From Lepisosteus oculatus (lineage: Eukaryota; Chordata; Actinopteri; Semionotiformes; Lepisosteidae), in the NCBI RefSeq assembly GCF_040954835.1, contig NC_090701.1, positions 13,512,501-13,576,500 of the forward strand: a DNA stretch of 64,000 nucleotides, given 5' to 3'. A model generated the notes under the pieces. It worked only from the letters and a program-made list of their open reading frames with translations, did no database searches and had not been told where the DNA came from. This document shows positions 53,201 to 64,000 of the stretch, one piece after another. Every line of letters begins with the position of its first letter. Position 1 is the first letter of the stretch. The translations under genes were made by a program, and so were the position numbers.

Positions 53201-56200
53201 GGATTCCTGAAATAATATTTTGGTAGAATGTTTTTTTTTTCAACAATTGTGAAATAATTCTCTGACCCTCACATTGGTCGTGTAACATTAGCTATGATCA
53301 TATAAAATGAAAGGCAATATTAAGCTGCTCCCCAGCTGTCATGGCCTCTGATTTTTGTAGGTAATGGATTTGCTTCAATAGCTGACATTACTGTAAATTG
53401 ATATTCTTACAGACTAGGGGGTAAAATGATACATGAGAAATAGCAATATCATAAAACCATTACATCTATGCAAATTCTAACAAGAATACCTACTGTATTA
53501 CCCTTAAAGAGTGTAAAAGTCAAACATTTCGATACTTAACGACATATTCCAGATGAAACAAGCTTTCAGTAAAGCTGGGGAGTTTTGCAATTATTGGAGT
53601 AATTAAGACCACAGATTTGCTCTCATGTAGCATTTATTCTCCTGTAGAGAGTTATTAGTTCTCTTAATGTCTAACATGGATTCATCCATTTGCATGTGTT
53701 TTTCAGTTTGTCTGTACCCTCATGCTGTGTGCTCAGTGTCGGGAAATAACCAAACCTTGACTACCGTTGTCTTTAAAGTGTGTATGAAGTTTCTTGAAAT
53801 GTGCTTGAAATGCTTTGTAGATTAGAAAGGAAAAATCATTTGAATTCCTCTGAATCTTCGTATTGCTTTCAAACACCGGATGGTGAGCAGTCAGTTGATG
53901 AATATAATTTAACTGAATTGTTCACAACCCCATTGAGTAGAATTCCTTATGCTATGTGTTCTGCCTTCTGGTTGAAATGGTGATATTTCATTAAGTATAT
54001 TACATGCCTTGTTATTTATTATCACGTTCAATCTCAAGGATTTTAATCCAGTCAGTCCAAGCCAACATGTGTCAAACATTAATTTAAACATTATATTGTT
54101 TATAAGACACTATCTTTTTCCTCTTTTTTACAATATTTGACACATTTGTGTTACATCAAGAATGCGTAAGTGTAGAGAGTTTAAATGTATGACCGTATGA
54201 TGTTTGGATGAACCCACTAGGCTGGGAGTTGTGGAAACTAGGGACAGGTTTGATAGCACAGTGATTAATCTGTTCATGTACAAACATGATTCATGGCAGT
54301 CTGTTTTTCTTGAAGTCTCGGAGGTGTTCCCAGATGTTTCGGGTGTAAGATGGATCCAGTTTCAGCTTGTCACCTTCTTGTCACCTTGGGAATATATTCC
54401 TCAGAAGAGCCGCTCTGTGACTTTGTGGTGTTCAAGTCAACACTCCTGGTCTCCAAGTTTGAAGTTGATTCTCCTGGATCCTGGAGTTGAAACTGATGGA
54501 ACAGAAAGAGATATTTTAATAGTAGTGAGCGTTTTGGTGTACTTTATTTTACCACCTTATAGTGCTATTTCCTGATGTCAGTTAGCTAAAAAGGCATTGC
54601 ATGTTTTTCTTTAAAATTGTCCAGAATTTGTTTTTGACCACGACATGCTTTGTTTACAGGATGCTAGTGATGAGTGGTATAAAATGCTTCTGGCTGTTTT
54701 TTTTGGTTGTTGGCATTCCCAGTGCTGGTTAAATTTTTGCATGAATTATTCCTGCTGTAAATAAATCTGACAAAAGCACACCCCTTGCAATTTACATTTA
54801 CACAGTTTGCTGTTATAGTTGTGGTACTTTTAACTCATATTCATAATGAATATATCACCTTGAAAATGTACAATACAAAACTGTATTGTACTGTATTGTA
54901 TAACTGTTCTGCATGAATTAAAATAAGGCTGTTAAATAGAAATTACTTCATTTTTTAATGAAATTGACAATTAAAACAAAGATTTTTCTTTTGGTCTTTA
55001 TTTTAACTGTTACAATTGAAACACAATTCTGCTGCCAGTACCATGAGTTCCTCATAAGAAATTTCTGTTTCATTTTCTTTTGAAAATATATTTGTTTCAA
55101 GAGCATCACTGTGCCTAAATTGTAGAAAATGGGCTGGTGGCACAGAGTACTCCTCACCCCCTTCTCAATTATCATTAAAGTTGCCAAGATTTTGCCGTGT
55201 CAATGTTTTCCTGAGCTTCAAAGCTGAAAAAAGTTCTTTCAACTCTAGCTGTAGAGCAGGGGATAATTTTGAACTTAAGATTGTTTAAGTTCATAGAAGC
55301 ATCTTTGCAAGTCCAAAGTCTGCATCATTTTATGCACGTCGAAAGCAACCTTCCCTTTGGCTGCTTTGCCTGACGGTTTTCACAAGCCTGGAATAAAAAA
55401 TGCCACTGCGCTGTAATAACTGAAGGCTTTCTCTGTTTGATGATGATTCAAAGATCCCTTTGAAACTTGGAAGCTTCATAGATCAAGAGGGAAATGCTGC
55501 TCTTCTATTTTATCTGAAAGAATCTCATCCCCCAATGTTCTTTGCTGCAGAGCTCTATGAGATATTTAAAATGTGCTTAGCAGAGGACAAAAAGGGCAAA
55601 TGGGAACTTTTGCCAGCAGGTTTCTGAAGGTCAGATACTTTTCTTTCCAATACTGCTGCACCGTAATATTTCGGAGCAATCAGCTTGTGACTGCATATTT
55701 TGAGCTTGTGGCACGTATTGTCCACATGGTGGCAGAGGGCAGCAACTGCTGTTTGGCTATCATTAACATTAGTAAAACCAGCAAAGTCACGCCTCTAGTG
55801 CATTTTATCCCAAAGGATACCAAAGTGCTTTATACATAAATGGTGTCCACCTCATCCGCCTCTGAAGTGTACCACTTATGCTTGCAACGCCAGGATCCCT
55901 TCTACACAACTAGTCCAGCAGAGAAATTAAAAATTGCTTCACCAGTTGGTGTAAGGGGGAACTTTAGGCAAGCCATTTTGTACAAGCCCAGGGTGGGCCC
56001 TGGGACACCAGGGTTTAAAACCGCTAGTCTTTCAGAAAGTGCCTTTAGGTCTTTGACCAATTAATCATGATCACGGTTTACCGTCTCATCTGGAGGCTGG
56101 TGCTTTTATTTCTCACGGTGTCCCTGATCACCATACTGTTGTGTCAGTTTGAAAATGATGTTGTAGAACAAAGAGCAGCACCTACTGGTCCACCAGACAC

Positions 56201-59200
56201 CATTTGCAGCACCAACCTGGGTTTCTCTGGAAGTCTCCCATCCCAGTATTGACCAGGGCTAGTCATGCATAGATTATGAGATCAGGCTTCATGTTGTCAC
56301 AAGAACAATCAAGTTCTCCATCTTCAGACTGGGAATTTAGAGGTTTTTGTATTAATTAAAGGAGTGATGCTGCATTGCTGGTCAGCAACACTTTGTTGTG
56401 CAATACAATTATTGTATTTCACACAGTAAATCCCTTAGTTGAACAGACTTATAGAGAGGAAGAGATGTCTGTTATAGCCAAATGTCCATTAAATCACAAA
56501 GGACATTTTTTCAGCCCAAACGCACTATTATATGAAAAAAATGTATCCTTCATATGTGCTGTCTGAATCATTTGATGTATTTTTGTACTTGTAATCAACG
56601 CAATGTGACTTTATCATAAATTTACAGTACAAGCTCTTCATTCCCTGTGTTTCATTTACTGTATTCATGTTCTAAAGCATAAGAAACACATAATCCATCA
56701 CAAGCAACTGGGGAGCCATTCATGAGTTTTCAATCCATGTATTTTGTGCCTTGCTTTAATTTTTGTGCATTCTACAGAGCTTTTCTACATATTGTTAGCA
56801 TTTTTGGATGTTTTCTAAAATTTCGATAACACCCAAAACGCAAAACAAAAACCCACCCATTGTGAGCAATTTGTTATTACAGGGAAAATCTGGTATTTCT
56901 GACTGTACAGATTACTCTTTAGCAGATTCTGTCTGTTAAATCCAAAGTCCATTAAACCAAGTAAGTGAAAAAGGGCTAAATGCCAGGAAAACAACAGCTG
57001 ACTGTCTGCAATCGCAAAACACTAGCGGCCCATTTCACTCCTCATCTATTCTACACAACGCTTGAACATTTTGGGAAGGTATTTGTGCGTCAAGTGCCAG
57101 CGCTCTGGGCAGGGTCTAGATGCAGGTGTGTATCGGTGAAAAACAGCTATTAAGTAACTGTCACTGGACACAGTATGAAAGGAAAGGCTTCCAAACTGAG
57201 GAAAATCTGCCGAGATTCAATTGCTTGAGATGAATGAAGATTGATCTACAGTTCTCCAGGAAGCCAGTACTTCAAATCTCCAGTTACCTCAGTTTCACAA
57301 ACGCCTGTCCACATTTTCCTAATGTGTATTTGTTCGTTGACTTCTGACTTACAATTCCTTTTTCATACACCTCATCTCGTATCAGATCAGTCCACTTGTG
57401 GAGATAAACAGGAGTATTATTCTTAAACCTAAAAGGGGGTACTTCCACATAAAAAAAAAAAAAAATCAGTATTTATTTCTAAATAAAATTGGAACAGGGC
57501 AGCTCCTCAAATGTGGGTCAACAGAGTGTGTCATCTAAAACAGAATGTGTAATGGTTTTATTTATTTTTTTCATTTTGTGAATATTTAAGAGCAACTGAT
57601 GTTGAATCAAGTAAAATAGCTGAGCAGAATCCAGCCAGGACAAAGCTGTTTGGTATAAAAAAACGTTAATGTTTCTTGTAGAATGCGATTATTAAATACA
57701 GATTGTAGTTATTATTGCTTAAAATCATTATCATCATAAGTTTTATTTATTCTTTATGTGAATTATTTTTATTTTGTACTTCATTCTGCACATACTGTAT
57801 GGAGTGTATATACTGATGCAATGACCTGTGCATTATCCTTTGTTAAATAAATTCAGAATATGAATTGGAATGTGTAGGGTTATTATACATGATCACTACA
57901 AATAATTGTATGAACCCGGCTAATTCTTATAAGATGTTTGTGTTTGTAATTATATCTTTAATTGATCATTTATTTTCCTGACATTTTTCCAGTTTTCAAA
58001 ATATTTATTTTTACCGTATATATGTGTAGATCAATTTGTTGCTATATTGTTATGTACGCTGTTAAGAACATTATTATTGCCATTTAATGCCAAAGAAATA
58101 GCAGCTAATTTGTTTTGAAAAAATAATAATTTTGTCCTATTTCTTTTTTCTTCTTAGGATTCTAAACTCCCTGCATCTCTGAGAAACAATCTTCTTGACC
58201 TGTTTGGACAGATTGAGCGAGAGTTTGAAAATCTCTATATTGAAAATGTGGAGCGTAAGTACTGTTTATTTTGACTTTATTTATACTATTACTTAAATAT
58301 GTTGATATTAAAAACAGTATTAATTACAAGATTAATTTTTCAACCATTTTACTTGATCACGTAGATGAATGCACTTCATCAAAATGTGCTACTTGTTTCC
58401 TGAACGTAATTTTGAAACATTGCATATTTGACATGTAGGCATGAGGATGAATTCAGTTGATTCTAATTTCACAACACGTTCTGGATAAATAATTAGGCGT
58501 TATTAAGTGTCATAAAATAGAGAAAAAAAGTGGTGCTCTAAAAAGCTTGAGTTTTGATGTTATAATATTGTGTCAAGATGTTAAATGTCAAAATGAATGT
58601 TTGACCTTTCAGAAACATTTCTTTTGTCAGTTCACCATTTGACATAGCAGGTGTTTCCTTAACCACATAATTCATGTGAGAGCAAATTCTGATTTCCAAT
58701 AGTGATATGGAGAGTTCCCATTTACATACACAGCAGGGTGTCTTATTGGAGTGATGAGAGTGAAGTTCTGCTCTAGCAGTTTGCCAGCTGGTGTTCGATC
58801 CCACAACCTTCCAGTTAAAAGTCCAGACTCCAGCCCACCACTCCACACTGCTGCCATCTTGATGTTCCTGTCCCACAGTGCGCAGAGAGATCGATACTCT
58901 TAATGAGAGACTGGCAGCCGAAGGACAAACCATCGATGGAGGGGATCTGAGTAAGGGCCCACTGAAGGCAAAAGGTTTGTAAAAAAGTAATTATAGCCAA
59001 AGACTGCTCATCTGTAGAGTTCTCTTCCTTCAATTTCCTCCCCGCCAAAAGACTTCACATTTATGGAAAAAAATGTTTTTTCTGAACCCTACTGTACTTG
59101 GGAAAGTTTGCATGGCTTACTAATGGCGTGTTTTGATCTCTGTCATTGGCTTGCAAAATGTGTATATTCCTCACCATTTGGTAATTGCATTACTTGAATG

Positions 59201-59901
59201 TTAGTATTTATTGTTTTGTGTAGGTTCAGCACTTTCAGGGTTTCTGTTTAAACATAGCTATTCAGCAACATGGCAGTAACATAAAGAGAATAAACAGTCT
59301 TTGTTTATGTAGTCATATAATCCATGTATGGTTCTATCTGAACTATGTATCTGTCTTTAGGGATTTTCATTGAGTATAAGGATTGCTGTGGTCTATGTTG
59401 CATTGCAGTAGTAATATTAATGAATCCAGAAATTTGCAGGAACAACAAATGGTATTTTGTATGGTGTAAGTAATGGTATTTTTTGGTTTCAGGTCATGCT
59501 GTGTTTTAAGGGACTGTTTTGCAAGTACAAATGCAGAGCTGGCCGTTTCAAAACGTTGACTTTTATGAAGAAATTATCTCTTAATTGTTCTCTTTTGCAT
59601 TCTCTGAATGTGTGAAACAGGTTGAGAGGTTGAGTTAACACTGTATTCTTAAACAGATAAAAAATAATGTAGATCTAAAGGTCTAAAATGGCTTTACCTT
59701 TTAAGTGGTAACATTTGCCATTTATAAGTGTAATGATAGATGTGTAATGCTGTGTTGTGTAAAGAATGACATTGGAGTTTGCAGTTTCAATGTTACGTTT
59801 ACGACTATGATTAATCATAAATTTATATCCGTACAGCCAGCCATAGTACGAGTCAGCTTTCTCAGAAACTGAAGACCACTTATAAAGCCTCTACAAGCAA
59901 G
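47135..59901 (+). CDS. wdr37: WD repeat protein 37, N-terminal 132 residues (continues beyond the window)
   Basis: Exons 47135-47272, 58158-58254, 58879-58974 and 59837-59901 join in frame to 132 codons and end phase 0 at a GTAAAC donor. Human WDR37 has about 494 residues; the missing part is the WD40 propeller, whose exons lie beyond 64000. The visible part has a basic Ser-rich N terminus ([16 protein letters not shown], 15-30), a conserved helical/coiled-coil segment ([20 protein letters not shown] then [17 protein letters not shown]) and a Ser/Thr/Lys-rich linker. WDR37 binds PACS1/PACS2 and acts at the endoplasmic reticulum in calcium handling; that is family knowledge, not visible here. 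Intron 2 is 10.9 kb. Confidence 0.95.
47273..51519. other. wdr37 intron 2, first part
   Basis: AT-rich intron with no exon, RNA gene or named repeat recognised. Confidence 0.5.
51520..51898 (-). mobile_element. L2/CR1-type LINE C-terminal coding remnant, minus strand, in wdr37 intron 2
   Basis: The minus strand from about 51850 down to a TAG at 51652-51650 is open and reads [20 protein letters not shown] then [20 protein letters not shown], the hallmark C terminus of L2/Rex1-like reverse-transcriptase proteins. It is 5'-truncated but the frame is intact, suggesting moderate age. Confidence 0.75.
51899..55179. other. wdr37 intron 2, middle part
   Basis: AT-rich; no supported gene. A 123-codon plus-strand frame at 54204-54575 shows no domain that I recognise. 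Confidence 0.45.
55180..55560 (-). pseudogene. hAT-type transposase remnant (dimerisation region), frameshifted
   Basis: On the minus strand one frame gives [11 protein letters not shown] and the next frame gives [17 protein letters not shown]. Together they resemble the hAT C-terminal dimerisation motif (ST..xxERxFSALKRIKTxLR). The shift falls at a T-run near 55240. Further upstream on the minus strand [11 protein letters not shown] is visible. The family call is tentative. Confidence 0.4.
55780..56290 (-). repeat. 5S-rRNA-derived SINE (SINE3-like), minus strand
   Basis: The minus strand from about 56287 reads GCCTGATCTCATAATCTATG, then GCCCTGGTCAATACTGGGAT and GGGAGACTTCC, aligning with the middle of 5S rRNA (CTGATCTCGGAAGC.., CCTGGTTAGTACTTGGATGGGAGACC) that forms the internal Pol III promoter. 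The far end carries AGGCGGATGAGGTGGACACC and AAGCACTTTGGTATCC, a tail shared by many fish SINEs. Confidence 0.65.
56291..58157. other. wdr37 intron 2, last part
   Basis: AT-rich intron with an A-run near 57450. It ends with a T-rich tract and TTCTTAG acceptor. No other feature recognised. Confidence 0.5.
58158..58254 (+). CDS. wdr37: wdr37 coding exon 2 (residues 47-79)
   Basis: Encodes [20 protein letters not shown] then [12 protein letters not shown], ending one base into Leu79. Donor GTAAGT. Confidence 0.97.
58680..58856 (-). repeat. tRNA-derived SINE abutting a wdr37 splice acceptor
   Basis: On the minus strand it begins GGCAGCAGTGTGGAGTGGTG, continues GGAGTCTGGACTTTTAACTG and GAAGGTTGTGGGATCGAAC (B-box-like), and later ACCCTGCTGTGTATGTAAAT. 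This is a well-known fish SINE layout. Its head lies only about 22 bases from the AG at 58877-58878. Confidence 0.75.
58879..58974 (+). CDS. wdr37: wdr37 coding exon 3 (residues 79-111)
   Basis: Encodes [20 protein letters not shown] then [12 protein letters not shown]. Acceptor TCCCACAG; donor GTTTGT is weak. It ends one base into Ala111. Confidence 0.96.
59837..59901 (+). CDS. wdr37: wdr37 coding exon 4 (residues 111-132)
   Basis: Encodes [20 protein letters not shown] then SK, identical in spacing to human. It includes Ser119, Thr125, Ser129 and Thr130. Donor GTAAAC, phase 0. Confidence 0.96.
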
Positions 59902-62900
59902 GTAAACAACTTTTTCTAAATCTGAATAAAGAACAGGACAGCGTGTAAAGTAATGAAAGATACTATTGTAATAAATAGTAAAACTAATTGAATACGTTTG
60001 AGCAACTGTTTATATCAAGGGTACAGACCCCCAGTACTAGAAGGACACAATTTCTACAGAGTTTAATTCCACATATACTCTCAACTACACATAATCCTAA
60101 TCATTGTTATAACTGGATCAATTAACACCGTTTCCAAGTTTATAGAGTTGGGCACCACTGGTTTGCTGGTAAATGGTATATGAGGGCATTTTCCAGTAGG
60201 AGCTTAAAACGTGGTTCACCTGGGACAGAGTATGTCTGTACAGTTTTATGGTGGGAGATATGTGCTGTGTTGTTTCAGAGTGGATTAAAGTGTAGTGAAT
60301 GCTGGAGTTCCTCATGCCTAAGAAATGAGCAAGCAAGACTTCGTCACTATCCAGCATCTCCTGTAACATTCTTCTGTATAGACGCTCTCTCAGTGCGACT
60401 TCAATAGCTTTATAAAGAGTGTATCACAGAAATATGTTGTATTTTTCACACTCATTAATAGCTGGGTCTTTATTAGCTGTATTCTCATCAGGGGAGGCTG
60501 CCCAGCCTTATCAAGAGAACCTCAAGTCTCTTCAGACTTTTGCGTGGTGTGGTATTCGAAATAGTAGGTAGCAGGGACCTTAGTGTAGATTGGCATGCCT
60601 CTCTAATTCTCTAAGTAATTAAAATTAAAGTTTTTGTGTATTAGTAGCAGTGCTTTATCTTGTGCAGATGCTTTTAGTGCATTTTTGCTGCAGTACACAA
60701 AAGTGGGTCTAGAGAATTTTTGTTGGAAATATTTCTTACCTTCGGTGTAAGAACAGTGTGTGTACTGTTAAGAGAATGTGTGTTACCAATTAAGAAACAC
60801 CATTATAATCCAGATTTTTAAGGCACATTATATTATAAATAGGAAACAGTGCTGGATCTTTACAATACTCATCAGTTCTAGATTACCATATTTTACTTTT
60901 CTTGTGTAGACGATATTGATAGTAATTATGGTTTCCTAAAATAGTTCTTCCAGAAGTAAGTGGACACAGTAGTATAATTAATTTATTTTACCCTATTCTT
61001 AAATATTTAAAGCACATTTTTCCAGAAAATTGAAACATACACTTAGTTGACCCTACCTGACATAAGGATCATTTGAAAGATGGGACAGTCATCAGCTAGC
61101 AGCCTGAGAGCTAGTGGAAGGAGTCAGAGAAAATGTCTCACAAGACAGAGCTAAAAAAAAACTGCTAGGAAACCTGAGAATGGGAGTTCAGTATGTTAGG
61201 AATGCTAAATTATTGCAAGAGTAGAATCTGGCTTACTTTATTAAGACAGTCTGGAGACCAAGCAGATACAGTGAGTCAGGCACAAGGGCCGTTAAGGAAG
61301 AGAAGGGGATGGATATTAAAAAGTCCTGGAAACTGGCCTGAAAATGCTGTCATAGCCCACTACTAGTTACTGAGGGGGCTAGGCTGTGTGCTATTTCTAA
61401 AGTTATAGGATTAGCTATCTATTAGCTATCTAATGTTATGGGATAGCTGTGGTAACTGTTTTAAATCATGCTGAAATAGAGAGCTGTTTCTCAGAAAGAA
61501 TAAACATAGAAGATAAAGATGTACACAGAAGAGAATTACGTAATTGGTTAAATAATGGATTCAATAACTTTAAGTAACTTGGAGCAAAAAAAACAGAAGA
61601 CTCAGAAGTACCTCATGATCAGGACTTTTACTTAACTGGTTCCATTCTTTACCCCTCTGCTCCTACTATACTTAGTACCACCATCCACAGTCTCCTCTGT
61701 GTATTGTAATTGTGTTTTATCTTGTGTATTCTTTTTATTTATTGTTGTTGTCATTTCTGTGAAGCACTTTGAGAAGCCACCTTTAAAAGCGCTATATAAA
61801 ATAAAGTTTTTTATTATTGTTTTTATCAGACTGTCCAAGGTCAGATGACCCAGGTCTGTCATTGGCTATTTCTGGTGGGCTTGAGGAGCAGGGGACTGGT
61901 TTGCAGCTGGTCCCATGGTTAGAAAAATCCCCAGATCTTAATCCTGCTGGAATGTGACGTTCAGTCACATGAAATCTTTCAGGACTTGGCAGTATACATG
62001 CTACTGCCTTTCCTGTCATTCTTGTTGCTCATAGAGATCCAGGGTTTCAGCCAGTGGGAGTCTGTAATATTTTGGCCAGTGTAGCTTATTTTCTTTAAAT
62101 GTATAGGAAATGTACAATTTGTATTGTTAGGTTTACATCTAATAAGAAATAATATATTGTTGATGTTTTTAGATGTCAGAACATTGTATCTGTGACAACA
62201 GAGCACAACAAATTAAGGATTTGAAATTCTTCTAATGAGTAATACGGTGATCGTACATTTGAGCTAGTCATTCTTTTGCTAAGTATGAGGTACTTTCCAG
62301 TGTCTGTCGTGACAAGTCCAAGTTATTAATGCGGACTTATAGGTTATTGGCGGTTACAGTTAAAAGGTTTTTTATTATCATTACACTTTCTCAAAGGTCC
62401 TGTGGTTCAATCACATGATAAAGGGCTGGGATAAGGCTTATGAAAGGAAATGATTATAATACAAAGTTTGTCAACAAGGAGTCTGTACCCAGTCATTTTA
62501 AGTATTGGTGTTTTGTAGAAACGTTTTAGCATGTACAGAGCAATGCAGTATTAAAATGGACACAGAAAAAGCTTTTCTAGAGAGAGAATACCACTGCAAC
62601 AAAACACCATATATTAGAATATTAGAGCAGGTACAGTTGCACTTATATCTTGTGCATGGTGCATTTTTCGGAAGGCTAATAATATTATTAATATTTCCAC
62701 TGTAGGTAGTAGATCTACAATTTCAGATTCATAATTTATTTCAGGTTGTGGAGTTGTTTTTCTCGTCTCATTTTCATATGCCAAGGCTCTGTACAAGACG
62801 TTATGACTCAGTTGGTTTGGTATTAAAATGCTTTCTTCTTTCAATTACAATATAGCGCTCACATTCTTTCCAAGGCAAAGTAGGTGGACCCCGCAACTTC

Positions 62901-64000
62901 AATATGGGAAACTGGGAGTTATGGGGTGGAGACTCATGGGTAACTTCTTTGCTTCCTGTGTGCCATTGTGCATGTACACCCCTGTAATGGGCTCAAAATG
63001 CCAACTTCAAGATACTTGATGATTTATATATGGATGGATTGTTTTTTAATAAGCCCTTTAACTAAAATGAAAAGAAACAAAATACTAATCTGGAGCTGAC
63101 TAACTCCAATTTATTGTACATATTGTGTTTTGATGTTTTGCTGTTTTATTTTTCCAAAACAATAGACCAAACAATAATATTCAGTATTACTGTAGCAAGG
63201 AAAAGCCTGAACGTCTTGTCATATTGAAGCATGAACTGGCGACAAATTAATATTACACCCTTCAAAATGACCTGGGTAGCTGACAGATGTCCTTGAAATA
63301 TTTAGCTCGAGCAGTGCTGTGAAATATTACTCTACTAAATATAATTATGATCTTTCTATGAAATCAGTTTTCTTATAAAGGTCAGTCCTTACAGAATCAT
63401 GCATTATTTGTGAATTATAGTGGCACGTGGCCATTAGGAACAGACAGAGTCCAGTTTTTCCACTTCTGCAAATGCTACTCCACTTTCTTAGAAAAGGGAC
63501 AAGAAAATACAATACAGGAAGTCAGTGCTAGTGCAAAAAAAAGGATGTAAAAAGTTGACAAACAGGGTTTGTTCCCATTGTATTAAGTATCATTAGGCCA
63601 CCATTCTATAAACAGTAAGGAAAAAAATAATGAAAACAGATCTCCATTCTGCATTTATACCCAAAGGTTTTAGTTACTCTTAAACATTGTATGAATATTA
63701 GACTTTAAAAATGTTGAGTGTCAATGTCTGGAGCCATCATTGTTTCCTCCTTATATAGAAAATGCAGAGAACATTTTCAGTGGTGCAAACCAAAGAGGAA
63801 CATGACATTTCTATCCAATGCAACAATGCTTTGGAAGAAAATATTGAGAGCTATTGGAATTGGTAGTTAAGCTGGAGGCTGTAGGAACCCATCAGAGGTA
63901 TATTTTTTGCTTTGCAGTATCTAACACATCTAACAGCTCTGATTGCTTAATATAGCATGTTCTATCAATATTAGATTTACACAGGTCCTGGATTCCTTAA
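59902..64000. other. wdr37 intron 5' part, running off the window
   Basis: I looked for the next WDR37 exon (IVSSFKTTTSRA region) and did not find it. AT-rich sequence with a SINE-like tail at 61735-61810. A plus-strand SPDLNPAGM reading near 61935 faintly recalls Tc1-type transposases but is too short to call. Confidence 0.45.
61735..61810 (+). repeat. 3' tail of a fish SINE/LINE (AAGCACTTTG..GCGCTATATAAAATAAAG)
   Basis: GTGAAGCACTTTGAGAAGCC then AAAAGCGCTATATAAAATAA and a T/A-rich ATTATT end form the classic 3' tail shared by several vertebrate SINEs and their partner LINEs. The upstream body is not recognisable. Confidence 0.55.

Noticed and set aside
61925-61955. SPDLNPAGM reading suggesting a Tc1-type transposase end
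   Set aside because: Only about nine residues before a stop and no flanking similarity.

Overview
This is a vertebrate nuclear window, most likely from a ray-finned fish. Genes are split into short exons by AT-rich introns with GT..AG borders, and the intergenic DNA carries fish-type repeats: tRNA-derived and 5S-rRNA-derived SINEs, L2-like LINE ends, hAT-like debris and Penelope-like fragments. Three genes are identified by their exons: gtpbp4 (+, complete, 17 coding exons), idi1 (-, complete, 5 coding exons) and wdr37 (+, first 4 coding exons, running off the right edge). The order matches human 10p15.3 (LARP4B, GTPBP4, IDI, WDR37). The unduplicated block and repeat types would fit a gar-, bowfin- or bichir-like lineage, but that placement is a guess.

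Layout. 1-10.9 kb holds no coding exon I can recognise. A GC-rich island at about 10.9-11.6 kb has an excellent minus-strand splice donor. By synteny I read it as the 5' untranslated exon and promoter of a minus-strand larp4b whose coding exons lie left of the window. 11.7-19.5 kb is AT-rich intergenic DNA with SINE, Penelope-like and microsatellite material. 19.6-30.0 kb is gtpbp4, whose spliced frame gives 634 residues with all GTPase motifs. 30.0-31.3 kb is a short tail-to-tail gap. 31.3-36.3 kb is idi1, predicted at 284 residues with a presequence-like N terminus and a peroxisome-type C terminus; its intron 4 contains a 0.63-kb element with inverted termini. 36.6-42.0 kb separates the divergent idi1 and wdr37 promoters and is full of LINE and SINE remnants. 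42.1-42.6 kb is the wdr37 CpG-rich first exon. The wdr37 coding exons lie at 47.1, 58.2, 58.9 and 59.8 kb.

The genes are housekeeping functions with no operon-like relation: 60S ribosome assembly (gtpbp4), isoprenoid synthesis (idi1), and a WD40 protein partnering PACS proteins (wdr37). I found no novel multi-gene system. The most interesting structure is in the mobile DNA: two precisely delimited Penelope-like insertions with perfect target-site duplications and internal inversions carrying a hammerhead-like core, a MITE-like element in idi1, and a SINE lying against a wdr37 splice acceptor.
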